From Opitutales bacterium (lineage in GTDB: Bacteria > Verrucomicrobiota > Verrucomicrobiia > Opitutales > UBA2987), in NCBI GenBank assembly GCA_021772515.1, contig JAJFLU010000003.1, positions 1 to 64,000 of the forward strand: a stretch of 64,000 bases of DNA, read 5' to 3'. The notes under the pieces are model-generated. The model did no database searches. It worked only from the letters and a program-made list of their open reading frames with translations, and was not told the origin of the DNA. Of this stretch, positions 17,760-26,012 are shown piece by piece. The number at the start of each line of letters is the position of its first letter. The first letter of the stretch is position 1. Position numbers and translations under genes: made by a program.

Positions 17760-18854
17760 TTAATCTTTCGAGCTTTCGAGCGGTGTTTGATTGTTATCTC
17801 TTTCCTGTCGATCCGCTTTTATTATTTCGTTGGCCCTTTGTATGTCGGCAATGGCCCTCGAAGTGTAATCGTTGGAAACCACCTCCTGAGTCACGCGGAT
17901 GGCGTTCATTATCGCGAATCGATTGCTTGATCCGTGGGATTTTCGCACATGGTTGTTCAGGCCGAGGAGGGGAGCGCCGCCGTAATTATCGGGGTTAAAT
18001 TGGTCACGCACGTTCTTGAAAGCTCCCTTGGATAAAAGGGCGCCGGTCAACCGCAGCGGATTTTTCACAATTTCCTCTTTCAGGAGATCTTTCATGGAAT
18101 GAACCAACGACTCGCAGGACTTGATAACCACATTTCCCGTAAAGCCGTCCGTGATAATGACATCCACCTTATTATTAAATACCTCGAAGCCTTCGATGGG
18201 GCCTTGATAGTTGATCAGCGAGCCCATTAGCTTGAGCAGGCGGTGTGTGTTTTGCACCAGCTCATTGCCTTTATTTTCTTCGGTCCCGTTGCTCAAAAGT
18301 CCGATCCGCGGTTTCACCTTACCCATTACCACTTTGGTGTAATGATGCCCGAGGATGGCGTTATGGACGAGGTGTTCGGGCTTGGCCATGGGGTTGGCCC
18401 CGGCGTCCAGCAGCAGAAATAGTTCCTTCTTGGCGGGCATGACGGCGGCTAATGCGGGCCTTTCGACTCCGGGCAGGGGGCGCAGCTTCAGTGTGCTGCC
18501 AGCCATCAAACTCCCGGTGTTACCGCAGCTGATGACGGCGCAGCACTTGCCTTTTTTCACCATTTCGATGGCTTTTACGAGCGAGGAGTCCTTCTTCCTT
18601 TTCAGGCTCTGGATCGGTTTTTCACCCATTCCGATGACCTCCGAGGCGGGGCAGATACTGAGCCTGCTTTCATCGCCTAATCCGGCCACCTTGATGAGTC
18701 TTTGCAGCAGCCGCTCTTTGCCGACCAAGACGATGGGGCCGAGGCCTTTGATTTGATCGAAGGCGAGGGCCACCGCCCGGATCACCTCGGCGGTACCTAA
18801 ATCGCCCCCCATAGCGTCGATCGCGATGCCTTGGTGGATATTGTTATCAGCCAT
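17760..18854 (-). CDS. plsX: Phosphate acyltransferase PlsX
   Basis: A 364-residue soluble enzyme that converts acyl-ACP to acyl-phosphate for phosphatidic acid synthesis through PlsY. The N-terminal IAIDAMGGD (10-18) and the central SCGNTGSLMAGS and DAGANPMAKPEHL motifs are hallmarks. The start ATG is preceded by ggcgg. It sits between rpmF and fabH as in many bacteria. The C-terminus is polar and slightly longer than in Bacillus PlsX. Nothing unusual otherwise. Confidence 0.96.
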   Translation of the reverse strand: MADNNIHQGIAIDAMGGDLGTAEVIRAVALAFDQIKGLGPIVLVGKERLLQRLIKVAGLGDESRLSICPASEVIGMGEKPIQSLKRKKDSSLVKAIEMVKKGKCCAVISCGNTGSLMAGSTLKLRPLPGVERPALAAVMPAKKELFLLLDAGANPMAKPEHLVHNAILGHHYTKVVMGKVKPRIGLLSNGTEENKGNELVQNTHRLLKLMGSLINYQGPIEGFEVFNNKVDVIITDGFTGNVVIKSCESLVHSMKDLLKEEIVKNPLRLTGALLSKGAFKNVRDQFNPDNYGGAPLLGLNNHVRKSHGSSNRFAIMNAIRVTQEVVSNDYTSRAIADIQRANEIIKADRQERDNNQTPLESSKD

Positions 18855-18969
18855 TACCGCCAGTTTACTATGGAAATGGAAATCCGGGTTTACAAAAAGT
18901 AGTGGGGGCGGCTAGGCCCCTGTTCATTCCTTCCTGAAAAGAGTGATGGAGGGAGGAACGAAGTGAGGA

Positions 18970-19149
18970 TCAAACTTCAATATCGAGAACCTGACGGCCC
19001 CGGTACATCCCGTTGGCGGGATTAACTCTGTGTGGGCGAAAACGTGTGCCGTCGGTCGAATCCTTGGAAAGCTGAGGCGCTTTGTAGCGGTTGGCGCCAC
19101 GGCGCTTTCTGCTTCGTTGTTTTGAATGTTTTCTCTTGGGTGTGGCCAT
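18970..19149 (-). CDS. rpmF: 50S ribosomal protein L32
   Basis: A 59-residue ribosomal protein found by translating the minus strand from the ATG at 19149. It begins MATPKRKHSKQRSRKRRG and ends GRQVLDIEV before TGA at 18970-18972. This is the usual bL32 layout: a conserved N-terminal PKRKxSKxRxxxRR followed by a short globular part. The two CxxC zinc motifs of some L32 forms are absent, so it is the zinc-free type. An aggaacc ribosome-binding site lies upstream. Its position ahead of plsX-fabH is the conserved rpmF-plsX-fabH order. Confidence 0.95.
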   Translation of the reverse strand: MATPKRKHSKQRSRKRRGANRYKAPQLSKDSTDGTRFRPHRVNPANGMYRGRQVLDIEV

Positions 19150-19503
19150 TGATGGTTCCTGCGATTAAAGGATTTGCCGACAACTTTCAGATCGGCTATG
19201 CATTATGCTGAAATAGCAAAAAGAGGAAGATTCTATTGCCAAGGGGGTGTCCGTCAAGCCAAGTTTTCACCTTTACTTCAGCTATTTTTAAACTGAAATT
19301 CTCGACCCCCGATCGTAGAAAATTCAGTAGTTGTCAGATAAAAAACACGCGAATTTTAAACTGTTTTTAGTTAATCTTCCTCTTCGTATTTGTCTTCCTC
19401 TTCATCCCCTATTCTTTTAACAACAACATCTTACATAAAAATTGAGGAAGACTAAAAGGGGAAGGAAGACAAAGATATTATAGTTGAGTTTGCACTGTTC
19501 GGT
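19150..19503. other. Intergenic region between uppP and rpmF with imperfect inverted repeat
   Basis: No gene is seen. Two arms at about 19389-19410 (tttgtcttcctcttcatcccct, shown as its parts tttgtcttcctc and ttcatcccct) and 19456-19474 (aggggaaggaagacaaag) are inverted with a four-base indel and a long spacer. A direct duplication of tcttcctcttc lies at 19374 and 19391. The region lies downstream of uppP and upstream of rpmF, so it may end one transcript and hold the promoter of the other. No T-run typical of an intrinsic terminator follows the arms. Confidence 0.4.
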
Positions 19504-20508
19504 TCAGATAAAAAACACGAATATGCAGGCCGCAATGCCTATTCTATACCATCCAAATATGGCGAGCCCGTGACCTGTGAGGTAGTTTACCATCCACTTT
19601 ACGCTGAAGGCGGCGGAGATCGCGGCCACAATACAGCCGAAAAAAAGCGGCCCCCGGCCCAGAATATCCAGCATGTCGGGGCCGGCCTTGAATCCCTTGT
19701 AAAGGGCTGCTCCGGTCAAAACAGGCAATCCCAGCAAAAAGCTGAATTCGGCCGCCCGCCACGGTTTCAGGCCGACCACATAGCCGCCGGCGATCACCAT
19801 GAGGGAGCGGCTTGCACCCGGCCACAGGGCGAAACACTGGAAAAGTCCGATAAGCAAGGATTGCTGCAAAGTGAGATCAAAAAGATCTTTTCCATCCCCT
19901 GAATTTTTCATCAGGGCCGGTTTTTTCCACCAATCCAGCACAAAAATAAGCAAGCCACCTGCCAGCAATGCGGCAGCCACCGTGAGATTATTGAAGAGGT
20001 AGGCATCTATGAAGTCTTCCAGCAGCAGACCGAGAATCGCCGCCGGCATAAAAGCGACCAACAGATTTCTTCCCAGCAGAAGCCCATTTTTGCTCCTCCC
20101 GGCAAGCCCCAGCAAAATCGAGGTGATCCGACTCCAAAAAACCAGCGCGACGGCGGCTATGGCCCCGAATTGAATCACAATACTATAGGCATCCACGGCC
20201 GATTTAACCGAGTATGGGCTGCCTTCCGGTTTACCGAGATCGGCTGGGGGGACCGACTCGGGTTCTTTTCCCCGAAGACCGAGAATATTGCTAGCCAAAA
20301 TGAGATGACCGGTCGAGGATACCGGAAGAAACTCCGTAAAACCCTCCACCAAGCCCAAGACGAGAGCCTCCTTATAGGAAAGGACCGCCTCACCTTGTTT
20401 GGCCTCGATATCCGCACCCGCAGGCTCGGTTTCCTGAGCCAGGGCGGCGGCTCCCGACAAAACTAGCAAGAGAGTGGCAATTGACTGGATTTTAATAGAT
20501 TGAAGCAT
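19504..20508 (-). CDS. uppP: Undecaprenyl-diphosphate phosphatase
   Basis: A 334-residue integral membrane enzyme that recycles undecaprenyl diphosphate to the monophosphate carrier for peptidoglycan and other polymers. The two family signatures are present: LVEGFTEFLPVSSTGHLIL and GASRSLMVIAGG. About eight membrane helices. Compared with the usual 270 residues it has an extra N-terminal signal-like stretch plus a polar linker (about 1-45) and an inserted loop after the first signature (GKEPESVPPADLGKPEG). The start at 20508 was chosen because it opens directly into the signal-like stretch. It diverges from trpD. Confidence 0.92.
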   Translation of the reverse strand: MLQSIKIQSIATLLLVLSGAAALAQETEPAGADIEAKQGEAVLSYKEALVLGLVEGFTEFLPVSSTGHLILASNILGLRGKEPESVPPADLGKPEGSPYSVKSAVDAYSIVIQFGAIAAVALVFWSRITSILLGLAGRSKNGLLLGRNLLVAFMPAAILGLLLEDFIDAYLFNNLTVAAALLAGGLLIFVLDWWKKPALMKNSGDGKDLFDLTLQQSLLIGLFQCFALWPGASRSLMVIAGGYVVGLKPWRAAEFSFLLGLPVLTGAALYKGFKAGPDMLDILGRGPLFFGCIVAAISAAFSVKWMVNYLTGHGLAIFGWYRIGIAACIFVFFI

Positions 20509-20691
20509 GAATTGGAGCAAATTTTGGGTAAGAAAAACAGTTAATCTGGATTTTGGACAGGAATATTTTCTCATCATGCGGAGCCGCCACGGCAGAAATT
20601 GTCTTGAGCCACCTTTATCCTGACCCTAAAGCCCTTTTAGATTTTTTAGAAATCAATTGGCCATTTTTTTCCTCTAACTACCTTTTTCAAC

Positions 20692-21717
20692 ATGGAATCA
20701 CTTACCGCAGCCCTTGCCGATGGAATATCGCTGACCGATGCCGAGGCGGAAAATGCGGCTCGCTTGCTCGCCTCACCTGACGTTGGGGCCGATATTAAAA
20801 AAGATTTTCTTCTCGGGCTGTCCAAAAAAGGCGAAACCGTTGCCGAGGTGGCGGCATTTGCCCGTGTTTTCCGGGAAATGGCCCGCGATCCGGGGCTTGA
20901 GGAACATTCCCCGAGGGCAATCGATGTGGTCGGGACGGGGGGCGATAACTCTGGCAGCTTCAATATCTCCTCGACCGTTGCCATGATTCTGGCCGCCGGT
21001 GGCATCCCAGTTATCAAGCACGGAAATCGTTCGATTACCTCGAAAAGCGGCAGTGCGGATATCTTTGCGGCGCTGGGCATTTCTAATCAGGAAGATCCGC
21101 AAAGACTCCGCAAATCAATGCAGGCGCTCAATTTTTGTTTCCTGTTTGCGCCATCGTTTCATCCCGCCTTTAAGGAAATTATGCCCGTTCGCCGCGAATT
21201 GGCCGAGGATGGCCAGCGAACGATTTTCAACCTTCTCGGGCCTCTCATCAACCCGGCCAACCCTGCCTATCTGATGATGGGTGTCTATTCCCAGAAATGG
21301 GTTTACCCCGTGGCGCGGTCCCTCGATGCCCTCGGGCTCAAACGCGGATTGGTAGTTTATGGACACATGCCCGATGGTGGAGGTATGGATGAGTTGACCT
21401 GTGTTTGTGAGAACCGGGTGGCCGGAGTGGGGGAGTTGGCGGACGTTGATGCCATGTGGAGACCCGAGGTATCCGGCTTCGACCGCTGCCAAAAATCGGA
21501 TTTGAAAGGCGGAACTGCCAGGGAAAATGCCGCAATGCTGCACACCCTTGTGGCAGGCAATGGAAATAAGGGACTCGTCGATACCATATTATATAATGCC
21601 GGTGTCGCTTTTTGGGTTTGCGGAAAAACCGAGGGCTTCTCCCTCGCCAAGGACATTTTTCTGGGAGGCGCTCTCAAATCCTGGTTGGCAAAAGCACGGG
21701 ACTTTTACGCGTCATGA
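20692..21717 (+). CDS. trpD: Anthranilate phosphoribosyltransferase
   Basis: A 341-residue enzyme of tryptophan synthesis joining anthranilate to phosphoribosyl diphosphate. The PRPP-binding GTGGD (81-85), the FNISSTVA segment and KHGNRS (109-114) are present. An internal EAVPVRRELAEDGQRTIFNLLGPLINPA-like region (parts LAEDGQRTIFNLLGP) matches the family. It is not next to other trp genes here; instead it overlaps glmM by four bases (ATGA), a coupling of unrelated pathways. No clear ribosome-binding site. Confidence 0.93.
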   Translation: MESLTAALADGISLTDAEAENAARLLASPDVGADIKKDFLLGLSKKGETVAEVAAFARVFREMARDPGLEEHSPRAIDVVGTGGDNSGSFNISSTVAMILAAGGIPVIKHGNRSITSKSGSADIFAALGISNQEDPQRLRKSMQALNFCFLFAPSFHPAFKEIMPVRRELAEDGQRTIFNLLGPLINPANPAYLMMGVYSQKWVYPVARSLDALGLKRGLVVYGHMPDGGGMDELTCVCENRVAGVGELADVDAMWRPEVSGFDRCQKSDLKGGTARENAAMLHTLVAGNGNKGLVDTILYNAGVAFWVCGKTEGFSLAKDIFLGGALKSWLAKARDFYAS

Positions 21718-23081
21718 AAGACAATATTTTCGGCACCGACGGGATTCGCGGAAAAGTTGGCGGCGAAGTTGTCAACGAACCGTTTTTTACGCGGCTGGGC
21801 CGAGCCGTTGGCATTTATATATCAAAAACCGATACCGGACTCCCCCCACTGGCGTTGATTGGAAGGGACACGCGGGCCTCCGGGAAGGACTTGGCGGAAG
21901 CATTTGCATTGGGCCTGAAAAGCTCCGGGATGACGGTGCGAAACCTCGGCATATTGCCGACACCCGCCGTGGCGATGGCCGTGCCACATTCCCAAGCGGC
22001 CTTGGGGGCCATGATTACGGCCTCTCATAATTCGGCCAGTGATAATGGTATTAAGCTATTTTCCAGCAAAGGATTGAAACTGGATGAGTCGTGCGAAAGG
22101 CAGATTACTAAATTGGTCAATGATCAAACGACGCTTCCCCTCGACGATAGTAAAACCGAAACCGAATTCGAATCAGAGTCGGGCTTCGGGGCTAAGTATT
22201 TTTATCTCAAATCTCTTGAATCCTTGTTCTTGAAGGGATGTTTGAAAGATTGGAAAATTGTCATCGATATGGCCAACGGGGCAGCCTGTGAAACAGCGCC
22301 CTTGGCATTTGGCAGGCTTGGGGCCGAAATGATATTGATAGGCGACACGCCGGATGGAGAAAATATCAATACGGGTTGCGGTTCGGAGCATCCACGGGCT
22401 CTTGCCGCAAGGGTATTGGCGGAAAAGGCGAACCTTGGTATATCTTTCGACGGGGACGGAGACCGTTTGGTTCTCTGCGATGAAACCGGTTCGATTCTCG
22501 ATGGAGACGAAACGATGGCTTTGCTCGCCTTGCATGCCCTGCGCCGGGGAGACCTTTCTGAAAAAACTGTGGTAGTTTCTGTTATGAGTAACCTCGGGCT
22601 CGATAAAGCTCTTATTACTAATACCGGTGCGCGCGTCGAGCGGGTTGCTGTGGGGGATCGCAATGTAGTGGAAAAAATGCTGGAAACCGGATGCTCCCTT
22701 GGTGGGGAGTCCTCGGGGCATATTATTTTCTCGGATCATTTCCTAACCGCCGATGGTCTCTATGCTTCTCTCAAGGTAATGGAGGTGATGCGCGAGACGG
22801 GGATTCCTCTTTCACGGCTTCGCCGATGTGTGACATTATATCCGCAAATCCAGCGTAATTACCAAATGACTCGCAAAATACCACTGGAGGAAATTCCTGC
22901 CCTTCATACTAAAATCTCCGAGATGGAAAAAGAGATGAGCGATGAAGGGAGACTACTTTTACGATACTCCGGAACTGAGCCTCTGCTCCGGCTATTGGTG
23001 GAGGGTCCCGACCGCCAGCGTCTCGACGGTTGGGCCGCCCGAATCGAAAACGCTATTGCCGAAAATCTTCCGTTGCGCTAA
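21714..23081 (+). CDS. glmM: Phosphoglucosamine mutase
   Basis: A 455-residue phosphohexomutase that turns glucosamine 6-phosphate into glucosamine 1-phosphate for UDP-GlcNAc and cell-wall synthesis. It starts at the ATG inside the ATGA overlap with trpD, giving the diagnostic N-terminus MKDNIFGTDGIRGKVG. The phosphoserine S104 is in ITASHNSASDNGIK, the metal-binding loop FDGDGDR covers 245-251, the sugar loop GGESSGH follows, and the C-terminal RYSGTEPLLRLLVE phosphate loop is intact. Length is typical. Confidence 0.95.
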   Translation: MKDNIFGTDGIRGKVGGEVVNEPFFTRLGRAVGIYISKTDTGLPPLALIGRDTRASGKDLAEAFALGLKSSGMTVRNLGILPTPAVAMAVPHSQAALGAMITASHNSASDNGIKLFSSKGLKLDESCERQITKLVNDQTTLPLDDSKTETEFESESGFGAKYFYLKSLESLFLKGCLKDWKIVIDMANGAACETAPLAFGRLGAEMILIGDTPDGENINTGCGSEHPRALAARVLAEKANLGISFDGDGDRLVLCDETGSILDGDETMALLALHALRRGDLSEKTVVVSVMSNLGLDKALITNTGARVERVAVGDRNVVEKMLETGCSLGGESSGHIIFSDHFLTADGLYASLKVMEVMRETGIPLSRLRRCVTLYPQIQRNYQMTRKIPLEEIPALHTKISEMEKEMSDEGRLLLRYSGTEPLLRLLVEGPDRQRLDGWAARIENAIAENLPLR

Positions 23082-23163
23082 TTAATAATAGAGAGCATCA
23101 AATACTATGCCTTTCGGCCCGTTAGCAATGAGCGACCACCTGGATTAACCCCTCCTCCTATCC

Positions 23164-23763
23164 GTGCAGGAAATCGACCTAATTTCTTTGGATACCCGCC
23201 TGCAAGTTCAGGTGACTAAGGCCAATCGCGCCATTGCAGATGGCCAACCCGGCTATGCTATGGACATTTGTTTGCAAATTCTCAAAGGCGAACCGGGCTG
23301 CCTGCCAGTGCGAAAAATTTTAAGAAAAGCACAGAAGGCCAACTTATTAAACAACCACGATGGACCGTTGAAAGTATTGGAACCTTTGCGAACGTTGGCC
23401 GATTATTTTTGCTCCAAAGTCTTTTCAGGTAAAAATCCACAGAGAACACTGGAAATTGCCGAACAGATTTTAAAACGCGATATTGAAAATATAAGTGCGC
23501 GCCGGATGCTTGCCTCGGCGGCTAATTCGTTGGGGCTTGAGGAAACAAGGTTATTTGCACTCGAGGAAATTCGGAATTACCGACCTCGTGATATCAACAA
23601 CCTTCTTGCCTTGGGAAATGCCTATCTCTCCCTTGACATGCTTACCGATGCTGAAATGACTGGTGATTCGATCCTGAAGTTAGAGCCCACTCATGGGGCT
23701 GCGCGAAATTTGGTCAAACGAGCCTCCGTATCTCGAACTATTCAGAGTGGCGAACGAAGATAG
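23164..23763 (+). CDS. Hypothetical TPR-like protein
   Basis: A 199-residue cytoplasmic protein starting at GTG. It is built of helical pairs resembling tetratricopeptide repeats, for example AIADGQPGYAMDICLQIL near the N-terminus and NNLLALGNAYLSLDMLTDAE near the C-terminus. No signal peptide or membrane segment. The upstream ATG at 23107 is in the same frame but meets a stop at 23146, so the GTG is the first usable start; its ribosome-binding site is poor. It follows glmM by 82 bases. A scaffold or interaction role is the most that can be inferred. Confidence 0.65.
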   Translation: MQEIDLISLDTRLQVQVTKANRAIADGQPGYAMDICLQILKGEPGCLPVRKILRKAQKANLLNNHDGPLKVLEPLRTLADYFCSKVFSGKNPQRTLEIAEQILKRDIENISARRMLASAANSLGLEETRLFALEEIRNYRPRDINNLLALGNAYLSLDMLTDAEMTGDSILKLEPTHGAARNLVKRASVSRTIQSGERR

Positions 23764-24150
23764 ATAACGTTGTTTTACGAGTAGGCCATAACTCTGAAAA
23801 CAATATCAATCTAGCCGGTAGGGTCTGCTGAGACGGGACGAATGGCGAAAATTTACCATATTTTGCCCGTGAATTAAGAATTCTCGGAGACCATTGTTAG
23901 AACGATGAATTGTCCTGAAAAATCCCCTTAATGCTCCTTATAGAATACCTGCATCCTCTATTGTTGAGAACAATAAATTTTTTGATAATTTTTCAATCAA
24001 TACCATTTGATGGGGGTTTTATCGGAAAAAGCGTTGAAATTTATTTCAATAAATCACCTGATTTTACGGTATATTCGCTTTGTATTTAAATATCATTAAA
24101 TTATTTTTTATACTTGATTAATTTATAAACCGATGAAATAAGGCAGTCCT
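23764..24150. promoter_or_regulatory. AT-rich upstream region of the histone-like gene
   Basis: No gene here. The last 150 bases become very AT-rich, typical of a strong promoter region. A perfect inverted repeat ttgaaat-tt-atttcaa lies at 24034-24049, about 100 bases before the start codon. No single -35/-10 pair stands out clearly enough to name. Confidence 0.4.
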
Positions 24151-24696
24151 ATGAACTTAAAAAAGAGAATTAAAGATATTGCGAAAGAAGAAGCAAAATT
24201 GGCTCGGGAAAGAAAAGCCTTGTCCGACCAATTGGAAAACGCTGCGGCTTTGGACAGTAAACTTGACGCGCTGATTAAAAGCAGCGGTTACAAAACTCCG
24301 AGGGCGCTTGTTGATGCAATTATTGCGAAGTACTCATTACGCATGGGCAAACGCAAAGAGGCAAAGAAAGCGGCTAAGGCAGTAGCTGTTGCAGCGCCCG
24401 TGAAAGCTCCGGCTAAAGCGGTTCGTAAGAAGACCCGTAAAGTCGCTGTTAAAAAAGTTGCTGCCAAGGCAGTTAAGAAAGCCAAAGCAGCTCCTAAAAA
24501 AGCGAAAAAAGTCAAAGCGGTAGCCGCTCCGGCGAAAGCCCGTCGTAAACGCACCAAGATCACCGCAAAATTACGCGATTCGGTCTTAAAAGCAATTAAA
24601 GGCGGCTTGTCCAAAAACGGCGCTGCCAAAAAATTCCAACTCAGCTATGCGGTAGTCGGGAAAATGGAAAAGGGTGTTTACAGCAAGTTGAAATAG
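24151..24696 (+). CDS. Histone H1-like lysine/alanine-rich DNA-binding protein
   Basis: A 181-residue nucleoid-type protein in three parts. Residues 1-43 form a charged helix likely to coil (MNLKKRIKDIAKEEAKLARE). Residues 44-64 form a short folded element. Residues 66-134 are an Ala/Lys/Pro tract with repeats such as KKAKAAPKKAKK, resembling histone H1 tails and bacterial Hc1/AlgP-like proteins. Residues 137-181 look like a compact helix-turn-helix (GLSKNGAAKKFQLSYAVVGKME) of the type found in invertases or transposases. General DNA binding and compaction is inferred. The upstream region is very AT-rich and a strong terminator follows, so it is a single-gene transcript. Confidence 0.8.
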   Translation: MNLKKRIKDIAKEEAKLARERKALSDQLENAAALDSKLDALIKSSGYKTPRALVDAIIAKYSLRMGKRKEAKKAAKAVAVAAPVKAPAKAVRKKTRKVAVKKVAAKAVKKAKAAPKKAKKVKAVAAPAKARRKRTKITAKLRDSVLKAIKGGLSKNGAAKKFQLSYAVVGKMEKGVYSKLK

Positions 24697-24779
24697 CTTT
24701 CCACTGCTTGTAATCTCAATCCTTTCTATTGTTTCAGAGACGCCATTAGCGGGTCTATTCACACCAATAGTTTGACGTT

Positions 24780-24826
24780 AAATCTCTTCGCTTTTTCCAT
24801 GATTTGGTTAAAGCGGAGAGATTTTT
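24780..24826 (+). terminator. Intrinsic terminator after the histone-like gene
   Basis: Arms aaatctcttcgcttt (24780-24794) and aaagcggagagattt (24810-24824) pair over 15 positions, 14 Watson-Crick and one G-U, around a 15-base loop. The 3' arm runs directly into a T-run (24822-24826), then ctcgttt. An A-run at the other foot means it may also work leftward. Confidence 0.85.
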
Positions 24827-24994
24827 CTCGTTTACCAAAGGTTTACTTCTGCGGAGCCACCAAAAACCAGGGGTCGTTAATTTTTCCTTTTTTTAAATGA
24901 ATACTGTTGGCTTGAACAGCGAGCGGGCGGCAGTAATACTGGAAGTCGATATTGCTTGCAGAGCATCTACTTCTACACACTTTCCTTTAGTTAA

Positions 24995-25930
24995 ATGCGA
25001 ATATTGGTAACAGGCGGGGCCGGTTTTCTTGGCAGTCATCTTTGCGAACGTCTCTTGAAGGACGGGCACGAGGTAACTTGCCTCGACAACCTGTTTACGG
25101 GTGAAAAATCGAACATTGCGCCCCTGTTGTCCCATCCCGGTTTCGAGTTTATGCGCCATGATATTGTCGATCCCTTTAAATTGGAAGTGGATCGTATTTA
25201 CAACTTGGCCTGCCCGGCGTCACCCATTCACTATCAGTATAATCCAATCAAGACGGTTAAAACTTCCGTTATGGGGGCCATAAATTGTCTGGGGTTGGCC
25301 AAGCGGGTGAAGGCGCGCATCCTGCAAGCATCCACCTCCGAGGTTTATGGCGATCCCGATATTCACCCTCAAACCGAGGATTACCGTGGCAATGTGAATC
25401 CCATCGGGTCACGCGCCTGTTACGACGAAGGTAAGCGTTGTGCCGAAACCTTGTTTTTCGACTACCATCGCGAGAACAAAGTCGATATTCGAGTGGTTCG
25501 TATTTTCAATACCTATGGCCCCCGGATGCACCCGGAAGACGGGCGGGTGGTATCCAACTTTATCGTGCAAGCCCTCCGGGGTGAGGATATAACTATCTAT
25601 GGCAGTGGGCAGCAAACGCGCTCCTTTTGTTATGTTGACGACCTGATCGAGGGCATTGTCAGGCTGATGGAACAGGAAGAAACGGTTGGCCCGGTCAACC
25701 TCGGAAACCCGGACGAATTTACCATCCTTGAACTCGCCGAAAAGGTTTTGCAGCTTTGTGAAAGCCAATCGAAAATCACTTTCGGGGAGCTTCCGGGAGA
25801 CGACCCGAAGCAGCGGCAGCCGGATATTTCACTGGCCCGAAAATATCTCGATTGGGAACCGGGCTGCGATTTGCAATCCGGATTGCGGAAAACGATTGCC
25901 TATTTTAAGGAAAAACTGAAAGCCTCCTGA
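24995..25930 (+). CDS. UDP-glucuronate decarboxylase (UDP-xylose synthase), SDR family
   Basis: A 311-residue extended short-chain dehydrogenase that likely converts UDP-glucuronate to UDP-xylose for surface polysaccharides. The NAD-binding GGAGFLG is at 7-13. The catalytic residues are T114/S115-E116 in STSEVYGD with Y143 and K147 in YDEGK. The DIVDP and [13 protein letters not shown] segments are characteristic of UXS rather than of UDP-glucose epimerases. It stands alone after the histone gene terminator, 82 bases before secA. No good ribosome-binding site. Confidence 0.9.
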   Translation: MRILVTGGAGFLGSHLCERLLKDGHEVTCLDNLFTGEKSNIAPLLSHPGFEFMRHDIVDPFKLEVDRIYNLACPASPIHYQYNPIKTVKTSVMGAINCLGLAKRVKARILQASTSEVYGDPDIHPQTEDYRGNVNPIGSRACYDEGKRCAETLFFDYHRENKVDIRVVRIFNTYGPRMHPEDGRVVSNFIVQALRGEDITIYGSGQQTRSFCYVDDLIEGIVRLMEQEETVGPVNLGNPDEFTILELAEKVLQLCESQSKITFGELPGDDPKQRQPDISLARKYLDWEPGCDLQSGLRKTIAYFKEKLKAS

Positions 25931-26012
25931 ATTCCATAGCCGAATCGGCATCGGAATTCGAGAAAAAGGAACGGATTGTTAAAAATGCCGTCCTAAACAG
26001 CAATCACCTAAA

